From Clostridium estertheticum subsp. estertheticum (GTDB lineage: Bacteria > Bacillota > Clostridia > Clostridiales > Clostridiaceae): a stretch of DNA of 64,000 nt. The DNA lies in contig NZ_CP015756.1 in the NCBI RefSeq assembly GCF_001877035.1, positions 301,001 to 365,000 on the forward strand, read 5' to 3'. The position numbers and the translations under genes are program-made. The first letter of the stretch is position 1. Every line of letters begins with the position of its first letter. The notes beneath the pieces were generated by a model. The model did no database searches and was not told where the DNA came from. It worked only from the letters and a program-made list of their open reading frames with translations. This document shows, piece by piece, positions 55,882-63,703 of the stretch.

Positions 55882-57162
55882 TTAGAGTAATTTCTTAACG
55901 TTGAACAGTGAGTTTTGAACTAGCCATGCTTGAGGAAAATATTTTCCGATTGTCCAATAACTTACCCCACCTAGATTGTATTTCGCAGCAGTCCTAAGCT
56001 TAGCATTCATGCTTCTGGCATCTTCAAACCAAACTACATGTTCTTTTTTGTTAGCATCATAGTAATTAAAAAATGGAGCCTGGGAAGTATAGTCATATTT
56101 AATAGATGCAAATACTTTTCTTGCAAGATCTACCGCTTCAACATTGCCAAGTGCAGTTGCTTTAGTGCCTTTTACATAAGGTAGTGTCCAATCATAACCG
56201 TAATTAGGTATTCCCATAAAAATCTTTTTACTTGGGATTACGGTTACAGCATAATCAAGAATTTTTTTTACTTCGTTAATTGGAGAAACTGCAAGTGGTG
56301 GACCGGCGGTATATCCCCATTCGTAAGTCATTAGTATAACGTGGTTTACAAGAGCTCCATGAACAGGGTAATCATGAGCTTCATACAGTAAGCCTTTTAT
56401 ATCACCAGAGGGTTTAGGTGCTAGGGCTGTAGTAACAGGATACCCTAAGGGCCTTAGGGTAGTTACAACTCTTCGTAGAAAGGTGTTATAGTTTTCTCTA
56501 TCTTCTGGGAAGATGTATTCTAAATCTATATCTAATCCATAATAATTTTTATCCTTTAATGTAGTAATTATGTTATTAAACAATTCATTTTGTACTGTCT
56601 GATTTGTGAGTATGGTATGAGCAAGGTTACTATCAAATCCACCACCTTCTTTTAGATTTGTAACAACCATCATAGGAGCTACATTAGCTTTTCTAGCAGC
56701 CTCAATTAAAGGAACGTCATTTATGCCTTTTAGTGTTCCGTTAGGTTGTATTTGGTAACTAAATATACTTAGGTATGTTAGGTTTGGAAGAGTTTTTTCA
56801 AGAACATCCATATCTGTACCGGGAAGTGCATAAGCATTAACCTCAATAGAACCTAATTTTTGTGTTGATGGTGGTATATTAATAATCTGACCAGGGTAAA
56901 TTATAATAGAACTATTAAGGATAGGATTTGCAGCATATAAATCTGCAATAGTTGTGCCATAGGCTTTAGCTATGATATAAAGGGATTGCCCAGGAAGAAT
57001 TCTGTGTTTACGAGTACCTTGTAATATTACAAGTGTTTGGCCTACCACAAGTTCATTTGGGTTTGTAAGTTCATTATCATCAGCAATTTTATTGTATGGA
57101 ACTCCATATAATTTTGAAATTTCATATAAGCTTTCTCCATTTTTAACAACATGAATAATCAA
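55882..57162 (-). CDS. LysM-GH18 spore-cortex hydrolase (SleL/YaaH-like N-acetylglucosaminidase)
   Basis: 426 residues from a TTG at 57162, chosen because GAGGTG is well spaced; an ATG five codons upstream overlaps that site. Two LysM repeats (about 2-47 and 51-96) bind peptidoglycan or chitin. A glycoside hydrolase 18 barrel (about 105-420) has the catalytic 'YYGLDIDLEYIFPED' (DxDxE), with 'MTYEWGYTAGPP' and 'GVSYWTIG' at the far side. There is no signal peptide, as usual for spore proteins that are assembled from the mother cell. Role: breaking cortex fragments during germination. Confidence 0.88.
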   Translation of the reverse strand: MIIHVVKNGESLYEISKLYGVPYNKIADDNELTNPNELVVGQTLVILQGTRKHRILPGQSLYIIAKAYGTTIADLYAANPILNSSIIIYPGQIINIPPSTQKLGSIEVNAYALPGTDMDVLEKTLPNLTYLSIFSYQIQPNGTLKGINDVPLIEAARKANVAPMMVVTNLKEGGGFDSNLAHTILTNQTVQNELFNNIITTLKDKNYYGLDIDLEYIFPEDRENYNTFLRRVVTTLRPLGYPVTTALAPKPSGDIKGLLYEAHDYPVHGALVNHVILMTYEWGYTAGPPLAVSPINEVKKILDYAVTVIPSKKIFMGIPNYGYDWTLPYVKGTKATALGNVEAVDLARKVFASIKYDYTSQAPFFNYYDANKKEHVVWFEDARSMNAKLRTAAKYNLGGVSYWTIGKYFPQAWLVQNSLFNVKKLL

Positions 57163-57305
57163 AAAATCACACCTCATATATTAATATAATTCAATATATG
57201 CGGACAAACACAAGTAGGTACTTAATATATTTATTTTTATGATACATATTTTGTTAAAAATACTAAATTTCATTTAAAAACTTGATTTATATCCTTGAAT
57301 AAACT

Positions 57306-57383
57306 AAAATCATTCTATGTTGTTTTACAAGATGATTTTTTAAAAGAAAGCTTGCATTTATATCTAAAATAGGTAAATGCAAG
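57306..57383 (+). other. Two consecutive hairpins in a divergent intergenic region
   Basis: AAAATCAT/ATGATTTT (57306-57313 with 57332-57339, then T residues) looks like a plus-strand terminator. CTTGCATTTA/TAAATGCAAG (57351-57360 with 57374-57383) is a perfect ten-base stem. They lie between the divergent SleL-like and YaiI genes with no obvious upstream transcript. Confidence 0.4.
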
Positions 57384-57451
57384 GATCGAATCAACTAATA
57401 ATTATTTTGCATCAGATATAAATAAGGAGGAATATTAATGGTGAAAATTAT

Positions 57452-57892
57452 ATGAGAATTATTGTAGATGCAGATGGATGCCCTGGTAAACAGTTAATAG
57501 AAAAGGCAGCTAAGGATAACTCTATAGAGCTTATTATGTTTTGTGATATTAATCATGTACTTAGTAGTGATTACGCTTCAATAAGATATGTAGATAGTGG
57601 GTTTCAAACTGTTGATATGAAAGTAGCTAATGAGGCAAAGTCAAAGGATATAGTAATTACTCAAGATTTTGGAGTAGCCGCTATGGTTTTAGCTAAAGGC
57701 TCCTATGCTATTGGACCTAAGGGGCATATATATGATGATAACAATATTGATAAATTATTATTTGAGCGGCATTTGTCTGGTAAATTAAGACGGAGTGGTG
57801 GTAAAACCTTTGGTCCTAAAAAACGAACAAGTGAAGATGATGATAAGCTTTATAATAATTTAATTAAACTTATTTTAAAAGCTAATCAATAA
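57452..57892 (+). CDS. YaiI/YqxD family protein (DUF188)
   Basis: 146 residues. 'MRIIVDADGCPGKQLIEKAAKDN' at the N terminus, 'IVITQDFGVAAMVLAKGSYAIGPKGHIYDD' and 'ERHLSGKLRRSGGKTFGPKKRTSEDD' are the family's conserved blocks. The fold resembles PIN-type nucleases, with Asp residues (Asp6, Asp8) that could bind metal; no activity is proven. The best ribosome-binding site (AAGGAGG) serves an ATG at 57438 that reads only five codons and stops in an ATGA overlap with this start, so translation may be coupled; GGTGA directly upstream could also serve. Confidence 0.85.
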   Translation: MRIIVDADGCPGKQLIEKAAKDNSIELIMFCDINHVLSSDYASIRYVDSGFQTVDMKVANEAKSKDIVITQDFGVAAMVLAKGSYAIGPKGHIYDDNNIDKLLFERHLSGKLRRSGGKTFGPKKRTSEDDDKLYNNLIKLILKANQ

Positions 57893-57931
57893 CATTAGGT
57901 AATTTGTTTGTGAGATTTTAAATATAAGATA

Positions 57932-57964
57932 TAACTAGTAGCGAAAGTTACTGGCTATTTTTTT
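57932..57964 (+). terminator. Terminator after the YaiI/YqxD gene
   Basis: An 11-base stem with one mismatch, GAAA loop (57943-57946) and seven or more T residues. Confidence 0.9.
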
Positions 57965-58013
57965 ATCGATTTTTAAATGACATATATTACCAAAATAAAC
58001 TATAAAACTTATA

Positions 58014-58038
58014 AAACATCAATTATTAATTGATGTTT
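58014..58038. other. Perfect 11+11 inverted repeat
   Basis: AAACATCAATT, loop ATT, AATTGATGTTT. It lies between a terminator and the promoter of the repeat protein; no T-run follows. It could be an operator for that gene or a second terminator. Confidence 0.4.
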
Positions 58039-58075
58039 ATGTCTATAAATAAGAGAAAAAAAATGGAATAGACTG

Positions 58076-58104
58076 TGTTACAAATAATGGAAATATAGTA
58101 TAAT
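58076..58104 (+). promoter_or_regulatory. Promoter of the triple-tyrosine repeat protein
   Basis: TGTTAC (58076-58081), 17 bases and TATAAT (58099-58104), 70 bases before the start codon. Confidence 0.55.
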
Positions 58105-58174
58105 ATTATTAAGAGATGGATTTTGGAAGAATAACTTGTAGTAAATGCATATTTATAAAGGTGGGTAAATTTAA

Positions 58175-59908
58175 ATGAATGAAATGAATATATTGTTTAG
58201 TTTAGATGATGCCAAGCAAGAATATAAAGAGATCGAAATCAGGGTTGAAAATGAATTAGAGAATAATTTAGACTATAAATTTCTTGTAGGCCTCAATGGA
58301 ACATGGGATACTTTAAAGAAATCAAGAGAGGAAAGTGTTGCTATTTGGAAGCCAGAGGTGGATGGGAAGTACTCCATAATGGTACAAGCTAAAAGAAAAG
58401 AAAGTAATAGACCCTTTGATTTTATGTCAAGGACAGACTACCTAGTTGGAGAGGTATATGAGAAGCTAATTAAGGATATTTACATAGACAAAATGGAAAT
58501 AATGGTAGGAGAAAAAATCACCTTAACGGTAGATGCAATTAATGTACCTATTATGTATAGATACTGGGTACATGAAAGGGATGATTGGCAACTTCTAGCG
58601 GATTATTCACCAGAAAACATAATGACATGGACCTCCACATACTCTGGAGAAAAAGAGTTCTTGGTAGAATGCAAGAATGTAAATTCTAAAAATATGTTTG
58701 ATGATTCAATGAAGATACAATTTAATGTACAAGCTATACAAACTTTAGAAATTATGAACTTTAAATGTTTAACTGAGAATATATTAGAAGGAACAGAAAT
58801 AGTTTTTGATGTGGAGACAAAGTATGAGGATAATAGGATGGTTTTATATAAATTTGTAAAAATCGATAGTGAGGGAAATAGAAGTTGTATTCAAGACTAT
58901 TCAACTAAGAAATTAGTTAGTTATGTTGAAACCAATAGGGGCAATTATAAGTTATTATGTATGGCTAAGGATATGTTTTCTCTTAAGGAATTTGATGATA
59001 GAGCATTAATTTATTATAATGTAGATCCCTATGAGGAAATAGGGAAAGAAACCGTGAAGATCGAGGATATAATAATAGACAAGAAAGATACTGTACTAGT
59101 AGGTGATCGAATTCATTTAACAGTTAAAGCAACAGGAGGGAATCCTTTAAGATACAGTTTTGTTGTTTTTAAGGATGAGGAAGAGATAGAGAAGATAGAA
59201 TTCGGGATACATGATTTTGTAGATTTTACTCCAGAGGAAAGTGGAAATTTTAAACTCGAGGTAAGAGTAAAAGATAAATATTCAACGAGTGAATTTGATA
59301 TAAGCAAAAGTGTATACATTAAAGCATTAGAATGTATCCCAGCTAAAATAGATTATGTCCTAATGGATAAAAACAAATATTATATGGTTTGCGATACTAT
59401 TCCTGTGCAAGTAATATATGAAAATACAAGTGATACACTTATAAATTATGTTTTAAAAATAGATGATAAAGTAGTTGAACAAACAAGTTTTATAGAATAT
59501 AAAAATTATGAGCTTAAACCAAAATGTAGCGGAAGTTATGCAATAGAAATACTTGTAAAAAATAAATTGAGTGCAAGTGCATATGATAGTAGAAAAGAGG
59601 TAAAAATAGAAGTGCATAAGGCTTTGCCTGTAACAGATACAAAGATTTTATGTGATAATGAAAATTTTATAGTTAATGAGACCGTAACATTTAAATCACA
59701 AAGTATGGGTGGGAAGGATGTTGTATATGAGTTTTATCTTATGAAAAAAGGAAACTGGAGCTTAGTACAAAAGTTTAGCAAAAAAGATGACTATAGCTTT
59801 ATACCTTTCCATAAGGGTATATACAAAATGTTAGTATTGTCAAAAAGCTCTTATAAGAGTATTTCGTATGAAGATTATGATATAATAGAGATTGAAGTTA
59901 AAAAATAA
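58175..59908 (+). CDS. Large repeat protein with triple-tyrosine-like (Y_Y_Y) beta-sandwich domains
   Basis: 577 residues, hydrophilic, with no signal peptide or membrane helix. It consists of about six repeats of 90-100 residues. Each has a strand like 'VGEKITLTVDAI', a 'YRYWV..D.W.LL.DYS' strand, and an ending like 'SGNFKLEVRVKDKYSTSEFDISKSV', as in Y_Y_Y and related Ig-like domains. Such domains are usually sensory or binding modules of larger proteins; here they stand alone. A cytosolic scaffold or binding role is possible, but I cannot name a partner. ATG start after AAAGGTGGG; a terminator follows directly. Confidence 0.7.
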   Translation: MNEMNILFSLDDAKQEYKEIEIRVENELENNLDYKFLVGLNGTWDTLKKSREESVAIWKPEVDGKYSIMVQAKRKESNRPFDFMSRTDYLVGEVYEKLIKDIYIDKMEIMVGEKITLTVDAINVPIMYRYWVHERDDWQLLADYSPENIMTWTSTYSGEKEFLVECKNVNSKNMFDDSMKIQFNVQAIQTLEIMNFKCLTENILEGTEIVFDVETKYEDNRMVLYKFVKIDSEGNRSCIQDYSTKKLVSYVETNRGNYKLLCMAKDMFSLKEFDDRALIYYNVDPYEEIGKETVKIEDIIIDKKDTVLVGDRIHLTVKATGGNPLRYSFVVFKDEEEIEKIEFGIHDFVDFTPEESGNFKLEVRVKDKYSTSEFDISKSVYIKALECIPAKIDYVLMDKNKYYMVCDTIPVQVIYENTSDTLINYVLKIDDKVVEQTSFIEYKNYELKPKCSGSYAIEILVKNKLSASAYDSRKEVKIEVHKALPVTDTKILCDNENFIVNETVTFKSQSMGGKDVVYEFYLMKKGNWSLVQKFSKKDDYSFIPFHKGIYKMLVLSKSSYKSISYEDYDIIEIEVKK

Positions 59909-59912
59909 ATTT

Positions 59913-59940
59913 AAAACAGCTTTTAAAGCTGTTTTTTTAT
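59913..59940 (+). terminator. Terminator after the repeat protein gene
   Basis: AAAACAGC (59913-59920) pairs with GCTGTTTT (59928-59935), followed by T residues; the stop codon is five bases upstream. Confidence 0.88.
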
Positions 59941-59965
59941 AATTAAAATACTTTATACTAATTAT

Positions 59966-60006
59966 ACAGCTCCACAGGAGATGCAGCTCTATAGGAGATG
60001 ATTTAA
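59966..60006 (+). repeat. 24-bp dispersed repeat, copy 3 with a preceding partial unit
   Basis: The full unit is at 59983-60006. A partial unit ACAGCTCCACAGGAGATG (59966-59983) stands directly before it, so the 17-base part is tandemly repeated here. The element lies between a terminator and the rsuA start region, and is not itself the rsuA ribosome-binding site. Confidence 0.6.
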
Positions 60007-60043
60007 CTAAAATATAAAGAACTAGTTGAGGAGATGAGTGCTA

Positions 60044-60760
60044 ATGGACAGAATAGACAAGATATTGTCAAACTTAGGTCATGGAACAAGAAAAGAAGTA
60101 AAGGCATTACTTAAGAAAAAAAAGGTAGAGGTTGATGGAGTAATAGCAACTGACAGTGCTATGAAAGTAGATCCAGAGAAGGCTGTAATAAAGGTATCAG
60201 GTGATGAAATTAACTATAGAAAATATATATATTTAGTTATGAATAAGCCATCAGGGGTGGTTTCAGCTACTGTAGATAGAAATGACGAGACTGTAATTGA
60301 TTTAATAGATGAGCAGTACCGTGCGTTTAAACCATTTCCTATAGGAAGACTTGATAAAGATACAGTAGGACTACTTCTAATTACTAATGATGGTGAATTA
60401 AATCATAAATTAATTGCACCTAAAAACCATGTAGATAAAGTATATTATGCAGAAATAAATAAATTTATAGATGCAAGTGACATAAATACTTTTAAGAAAG
60501 GTGTAGTAATAGACGACGGATATAAATGTATGCCAGCAGAATTAGAAGTGTTAACTGCAAATGAAAATGGATCAGAGGTAATGGTTACTATTCAAGAAGG
60601 TAAATTTCATCAAGTGAAAAGAATGTTTGAGAGCGTAAATAAGAATGTTATGTTCTTAAGAAGAGTTAGTTTTGGACCATTAAAATTAGATGAAGATTTA
60701 GTTGAAGGTCAATGTAGAGAATTGTCGGAAGATGAGATAAATTTATTAAAACAGGTGTAA
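60044..60760 (+). CDS. rsuA: 16S rRNA pseudouridine(516) synthase-like (RsuA family)
   Basis: 238 residues from the ATG at 60044, nine bases after GAGGAG; a GTG two codons earlier is too close to it. An S4 RNA-binding domain (about 1-60, 'DRIDKILSNLGHGTRKEVKALLKKKKVEVDG') precedes the synthase domain with the catalytic Asp in 'FPIGRLDKDTVGLLLITNDGELNHKL' (about 99-124) and 'QEGKFHQVKRMFE'. The RsuA subgroup modifies U516 of 16S rRNA. RluB/RluF-type specificity cannot be fully excluded by eye. Confidence 0.85.
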   Translation: MDRIDKILSNLGHGTRKEVKALLKKKKVEVDGVIATDSAMKVDPEKAVIKVSGDEINYRKYIYLVMNKPSGVVSATVDRNDETVIDLIDEQYRAFKPFPIGRLDKDTVGLLLITNDGELNHKLIAPKNHVDKVYYAEINKFIDASDINTFKKGVVIDDGYKCMPAELEVLTANENGSEVMVTIQEGKFHQVKRMFESVNKNVMFLRRVSFGPLKLDEDLVEGQCRELSEDEINLLKQV

Positions 60761-60858
60761 TTTAATTGGAAATATTATAACATATGACAAAAACAAACAA
60801 AATATGGATGGAATTTACCCGCTTTATAAATTGTTTGAATGAAATTTGTGGAAAGTGC

Positions 60859-60970
60859 TTGCAAACATTGGTGAAATTTAATATAATTAAGAAGCAAAGA
60901 TAAATAGAAAGAGAAATAGCCCCCCTTTTATTTGTTATAAAAGCAGCCCAACCCCAAGGGCTGTTTTATT
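60859..60970 (+). ncRNA. Candidate small RNA with C-rich seed, own promoter and terminator
   Basis: TTGCAA (60859-60864), 17 bases and TATAAT (60882-60887) form a promoter. About 50 bases after the expected start near 60894 a terminator CAGCCC/GGGCTG (60944-60949 with 60958-60963) with TTTTATTTT ends the transcript. The roughly 75-base RNA has no good reading frame. It carries AGCCCCCCTTTT unpaired and CCCAACCCCAAGGG in the terminator loop, like the C-rich seeds with which Gram-positive small RNAs bind Shine-Dalgarno sequences. Confidence 0.5.
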
Positions 60971-61027
60971 TTGTAAAAAAAGTCGATTTTAAGAAGGAAT
61001 TTTAATATAATATGTTTAAGCAAAACA

Positions 61028-61117
61028 CCCGCATTAAATATAACTATTTAATGGGGGCATTTTTTATTAAGATTAGGGAAGTATATAACCACATAGTATA
61101 TACTAGATGTGGTTTTT
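61028..61117 (+). terminator. Two further terminator hairpins before rnr
   Basis: The first is CCCGCATTAAATA/TATTTAATGGGGG (61028-61040 with 61045-61057, one mismatch) followed by six T residues. The second is AACCACAT/ATGTGGTT (61087-61094 with 61107-61114) with an inner AGTATATACT and five T residues. A TATAAT at 61006-61011 could start a short RNA ending at the first one. The remaining 185 bases before rnr show nothing I can support. Confidence 0.6.
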
Positions 61118-61303
61118 AGATTATAATAAAGTGAGTAATTATAGAAGTATATGAATAAATTAGCATAATAACATTAAAAACTGGAGTGATAATAATAATT
61201 TTTAGGATAATTTATAAATACATTAGTATAAAAATTATGTTGATATAAAAACTAAGTAAGTATAAAAATCAAAACATGTAGAAATTAAACAGGAGGAAAC
61301 CTA

Positions 61304-63505
61304 ATGGATATAAAAGAAACTTTAATAAGTCTTATGACAGAGCAAGCATACAAACCTATGAACATAGCGGAACTATCTAGAATATTTGATATAAAAAAGA
61401 AAGATATTAAAGGTTTTGCAGCTTTATTATCTGAAATGGAGAAGGCTGGTGATGTAGCTAGATCAAAAGCTGAATATTATGGTATACCAGAGAAGATGGG
61501 TCTTGTAGTTGGTAAATTTCAAGGTCATCAAAGAGGGTTTGGATTTGTAATACCAGAAACAGAAAGACCAGATGTATTTATTCCAGCAGATAATGTAAAC
61601 GGAGCAATGAATGGTGATAAGGTTCTTGCGAAAGTTTTAAAAGAGGAAAATGGTGGGAAAAAATGCGAAGGTGAAATTGCAAAAGTAATAGAAAGATCTA
61701 ATAAAACTATAATAGGAACTTATCAAGATAGTAGCAATTTTGGTTTTGTAGTAGCTGACGATAAGAGAATCGCTCAAGATATATTTATTCCTAAATCTGA
61801 AAGACTTGGTGCAAAAACAGGCCAAATAGTAATAGCTGAAATAACTCAGTGGCCAGAACAAAAAAGAAACCCTGAGGGAAAGATTATCGAAATCCTTGGT
61901 AACAAAGGTGACGCAGGTATTGATATATTGTCTATAATTAAAAAACATAAACTACCAGAGGAATTTCCAGAAGCTGTTGAAACTTATACAGAAAACATAT
62001 CTGATGAAATTCCAAAAGAAGAGTATGCAAGAAGAAAAGATTTAAGGGACCTACGTATGGTAACTATAGATGGTGAGGATGCTAAAGACTTAGATGACGC
62101 TGTATCTATTGAGCTTTTGGATAATGGTAACTATCGTTTAGGAGTCCACATAGCGGATGTTTCTAATTATGTTAAAGACAAAAATCCTTTAGACAAAGAA
62201 GCTTTGAAAAGAGCAACTTCAGTATACTTAATTGATAGAGTTATACCAATGCTTCCTAAAAAATTATCAAATGGAGTCTGTAGTTTAAATCCTAAAGTGG
62301 ATAGGTTAGCACTCACTTGTTTTATGGAGATAGATAAAAACGGAAAACATGTAGATCATGAAATAGTGGAAAGTATTATAAAAACTAATGAGAGAATGAC
62401 TTATACTGACGTTACGAAAATACTTACTGATAAGGATGAAGAAGTAATTAAAAGATATGACTATTTATATGAAGACTTTAAACATATGGAAGAGTTATGT
62501 GCCATTCTTAATAAAAACAGAATGAATAGGGGCGCTATAGATTTTGATTTTACTGAGTGTAAAATAATATTAAATGAAAACGGAAAACCTATAGATATCG
62601 TACCTTATGAAAGAGGTATTGCAAATAGAGTAATAGAGGAATTTATGTTAGCAGCTAATGAAACTATAGCGGAACATTTTTTCTGGCTAAATGTACCATT
62701 TGTATATAGAATTCATGAGGATCCAGATGAAGAAAAGCTAATGCGTTTTAGTGAATTTGCACATAATTTAGGATACGCTGTAAAATGGGGTAAGGAAGTT
62801 CATCCTAGAATGCTTCAAGATATATTAGGAAAAGTTAAAGGTCAGAAAGAAGAAATGGTAGTAAGCACACTTCTTCTCCGTTCTATGATGAAAGCAAAAT
62901 ATTCATCAGAATGTAGTGGTCATTTTGGTTTGGCTGCTAAGTATTACAGTCACTTTACATCACCAATTAGAAGATATCCAGATTTAATGATCCATAGGAT
63001 AATTAAAGAGGTTCTAAATGGAGGATTAAGTGATGCAAGAATAGAGAGGTTAAAAAAAGAAGTCGAAATTGCTGCTAAACAATCATCAGATATGGAAAGA
63101 GTAGCCATGGAAGCCGAAAGAGACGTTGATGACTTAAAGAAAGCAGAATACATGAATGAGAGAGTTGGTCAAGAATTTGATGGTATTATTTCATCAGTAA
63201 CCAATTTTGGATTATTTGTTGAACTCCCTAATACTGTAGAAGGTTTAGTTCATATGACTACCTTAGATGATGATTATTATGTCTTTGATGAAAGACATTT
63301 AACCCTTATTGGAGAGAGAACTAAGAAGATGTACAAATTAGGAGAAGAGGTAAGAATCATAGTTAGTAAAGTTGATCTAACTTCTCATGAGGTTTATTTT
63401 GATATAATTAAAGATGAGGATGAGCATGAAGAAGGCTCAGATGATTATTCAGTTAATCAATTAAATGAACTCATAAAGGATGATTCAACAAAGGAAGAAG
63501 AGTAG
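61304..63505 (+). CDS. rnr: Ribonuclease R
   Basis: 733 residues. An N-terminal winged helix (about 1-65), two cold-shock-like domains (about 66-220, 'GFGFVIPETERPDVFIP' and 'FGFVVADDKRIAQDIFIP'), the RNB catalytic domain (about 240-570, metal-binding Asp residues in 'TIDGEDAKDLDDAVSIE'), an S1 domain (about 625-710, 'GQEFDGIISSVTNFGLFVELPNTVEGLVHM') and an acidic tail. It degrades structured RNA from the 3' end and works in trans-translation and cold adaptation. ATG start after AGGAGG. smpB, encoding its partner, follows, a usual Firmicutes order. Confidence 0.96.
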   Translation: MDIKETLISLMTEQAYKPMNIAELSRIFDIKKKDIKGFAALLSEMEKAGDVARSKAEYYGIPEKMGLVVGKFQGHQRGFGFVIPETERPDVFIPADNVNGAMNGDKVLAKVLKEENGGKKCEGEIAKVIERSNKTIIGTYQDSSNFGFVVADDKRIAQDIFIPKSERLGAKTGQIVIAEITQWPEQKRNPEGKIIEILGNKGDAGIDILSIIKKHKLPEEFPEAVETYTENISDEIPKEEYARRKDLRDLRMVTIDGEDAKDLDDAVSIELLDNGNYRLGVHIADVSNYVKDKNPLDKEALKRATSVYLIDRVIPMLPKKLSNGVCSLNPKVDRLALTCFMEIDKNGKHVDHEIVESIIKTNERMTYTDVTKILTDKDEEVIKRYDYLYEDFKHMEELCAILNKNRMNRGAIDFDFTECKIILNENGKPIDIVPYERGIANRVIEEFMLAANETIAEHFFWLNVPFVYRIHEDPDEEKLMRFSEFAHNLGYAVKWGKEVHPRMLQDILGKVKGQKEEMVVSTLLLRSMMKAKYSSECSGHFGLAAKYYSHFTSPIRRYPDLMIHRIIKEVLNGGLSDARIERLKKEVEIAAKQSSDMERVAMEAERDVDDLKKAEYMNERVGQEFDGIISSVTNFGLFVELPNTVEGLVHMTTLDDDYYVFDERHLTLIGERTKKMYKLGEEVRIIVSKVDLTSHEVYFDIIKDEDEHEEGSDDYSVNQLNELIKDDSTKEEE

Positions 63506-63533
63506 AGCATTAGAATAATACCAATATAAGAAT

Positions 63534-63569
63534 AATCTATAAGAGAGAAAACTTTCTCTCTTATAGATT
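63534..63569. terminator. Perfect 17+17 inverted repeat after rnr
   Basis: AATCTATAAGAGAGAAA, two bases, then its exact complement (63553-63569). No T-run follows, so it may act as a terminator with poor release, or as an RNA processing or stabilising site at the rnr 3' end. Confidence 0.6.
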
Positions 63570-63606
63570 AAACATGGAATATTTTGTTAAAACGCTCTGC
63601 ATATTC

Positions 63607-63635
63607 TTGAAATAAGGCATTATATATAGTATAAT
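63607..63635 (+). promoter_or_regulatory. Promoter of smpB
   Basis: TTGAAA (63607-63612), 17 bases and TATAAT (63630-63635), 68 bases before the smpB start, so smpB need not depend on read-through from rnr. Confidence 0.75.
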
Positions 63636-63703
63636 GATACTTAATAAAAAGAATAATACAAAAAATCTTACACTATACTAATAAGAATAAAGTAGGTGAA
63701 GTT

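Noticed and set aside
60850-60866. GGAAAGTGCTTGCAAAC as a cre site at the small-RNA promoter
   Set aside because: It resembles the cre-like site at 9370 but lacks the central CG and the correct spacing of the half-sites.
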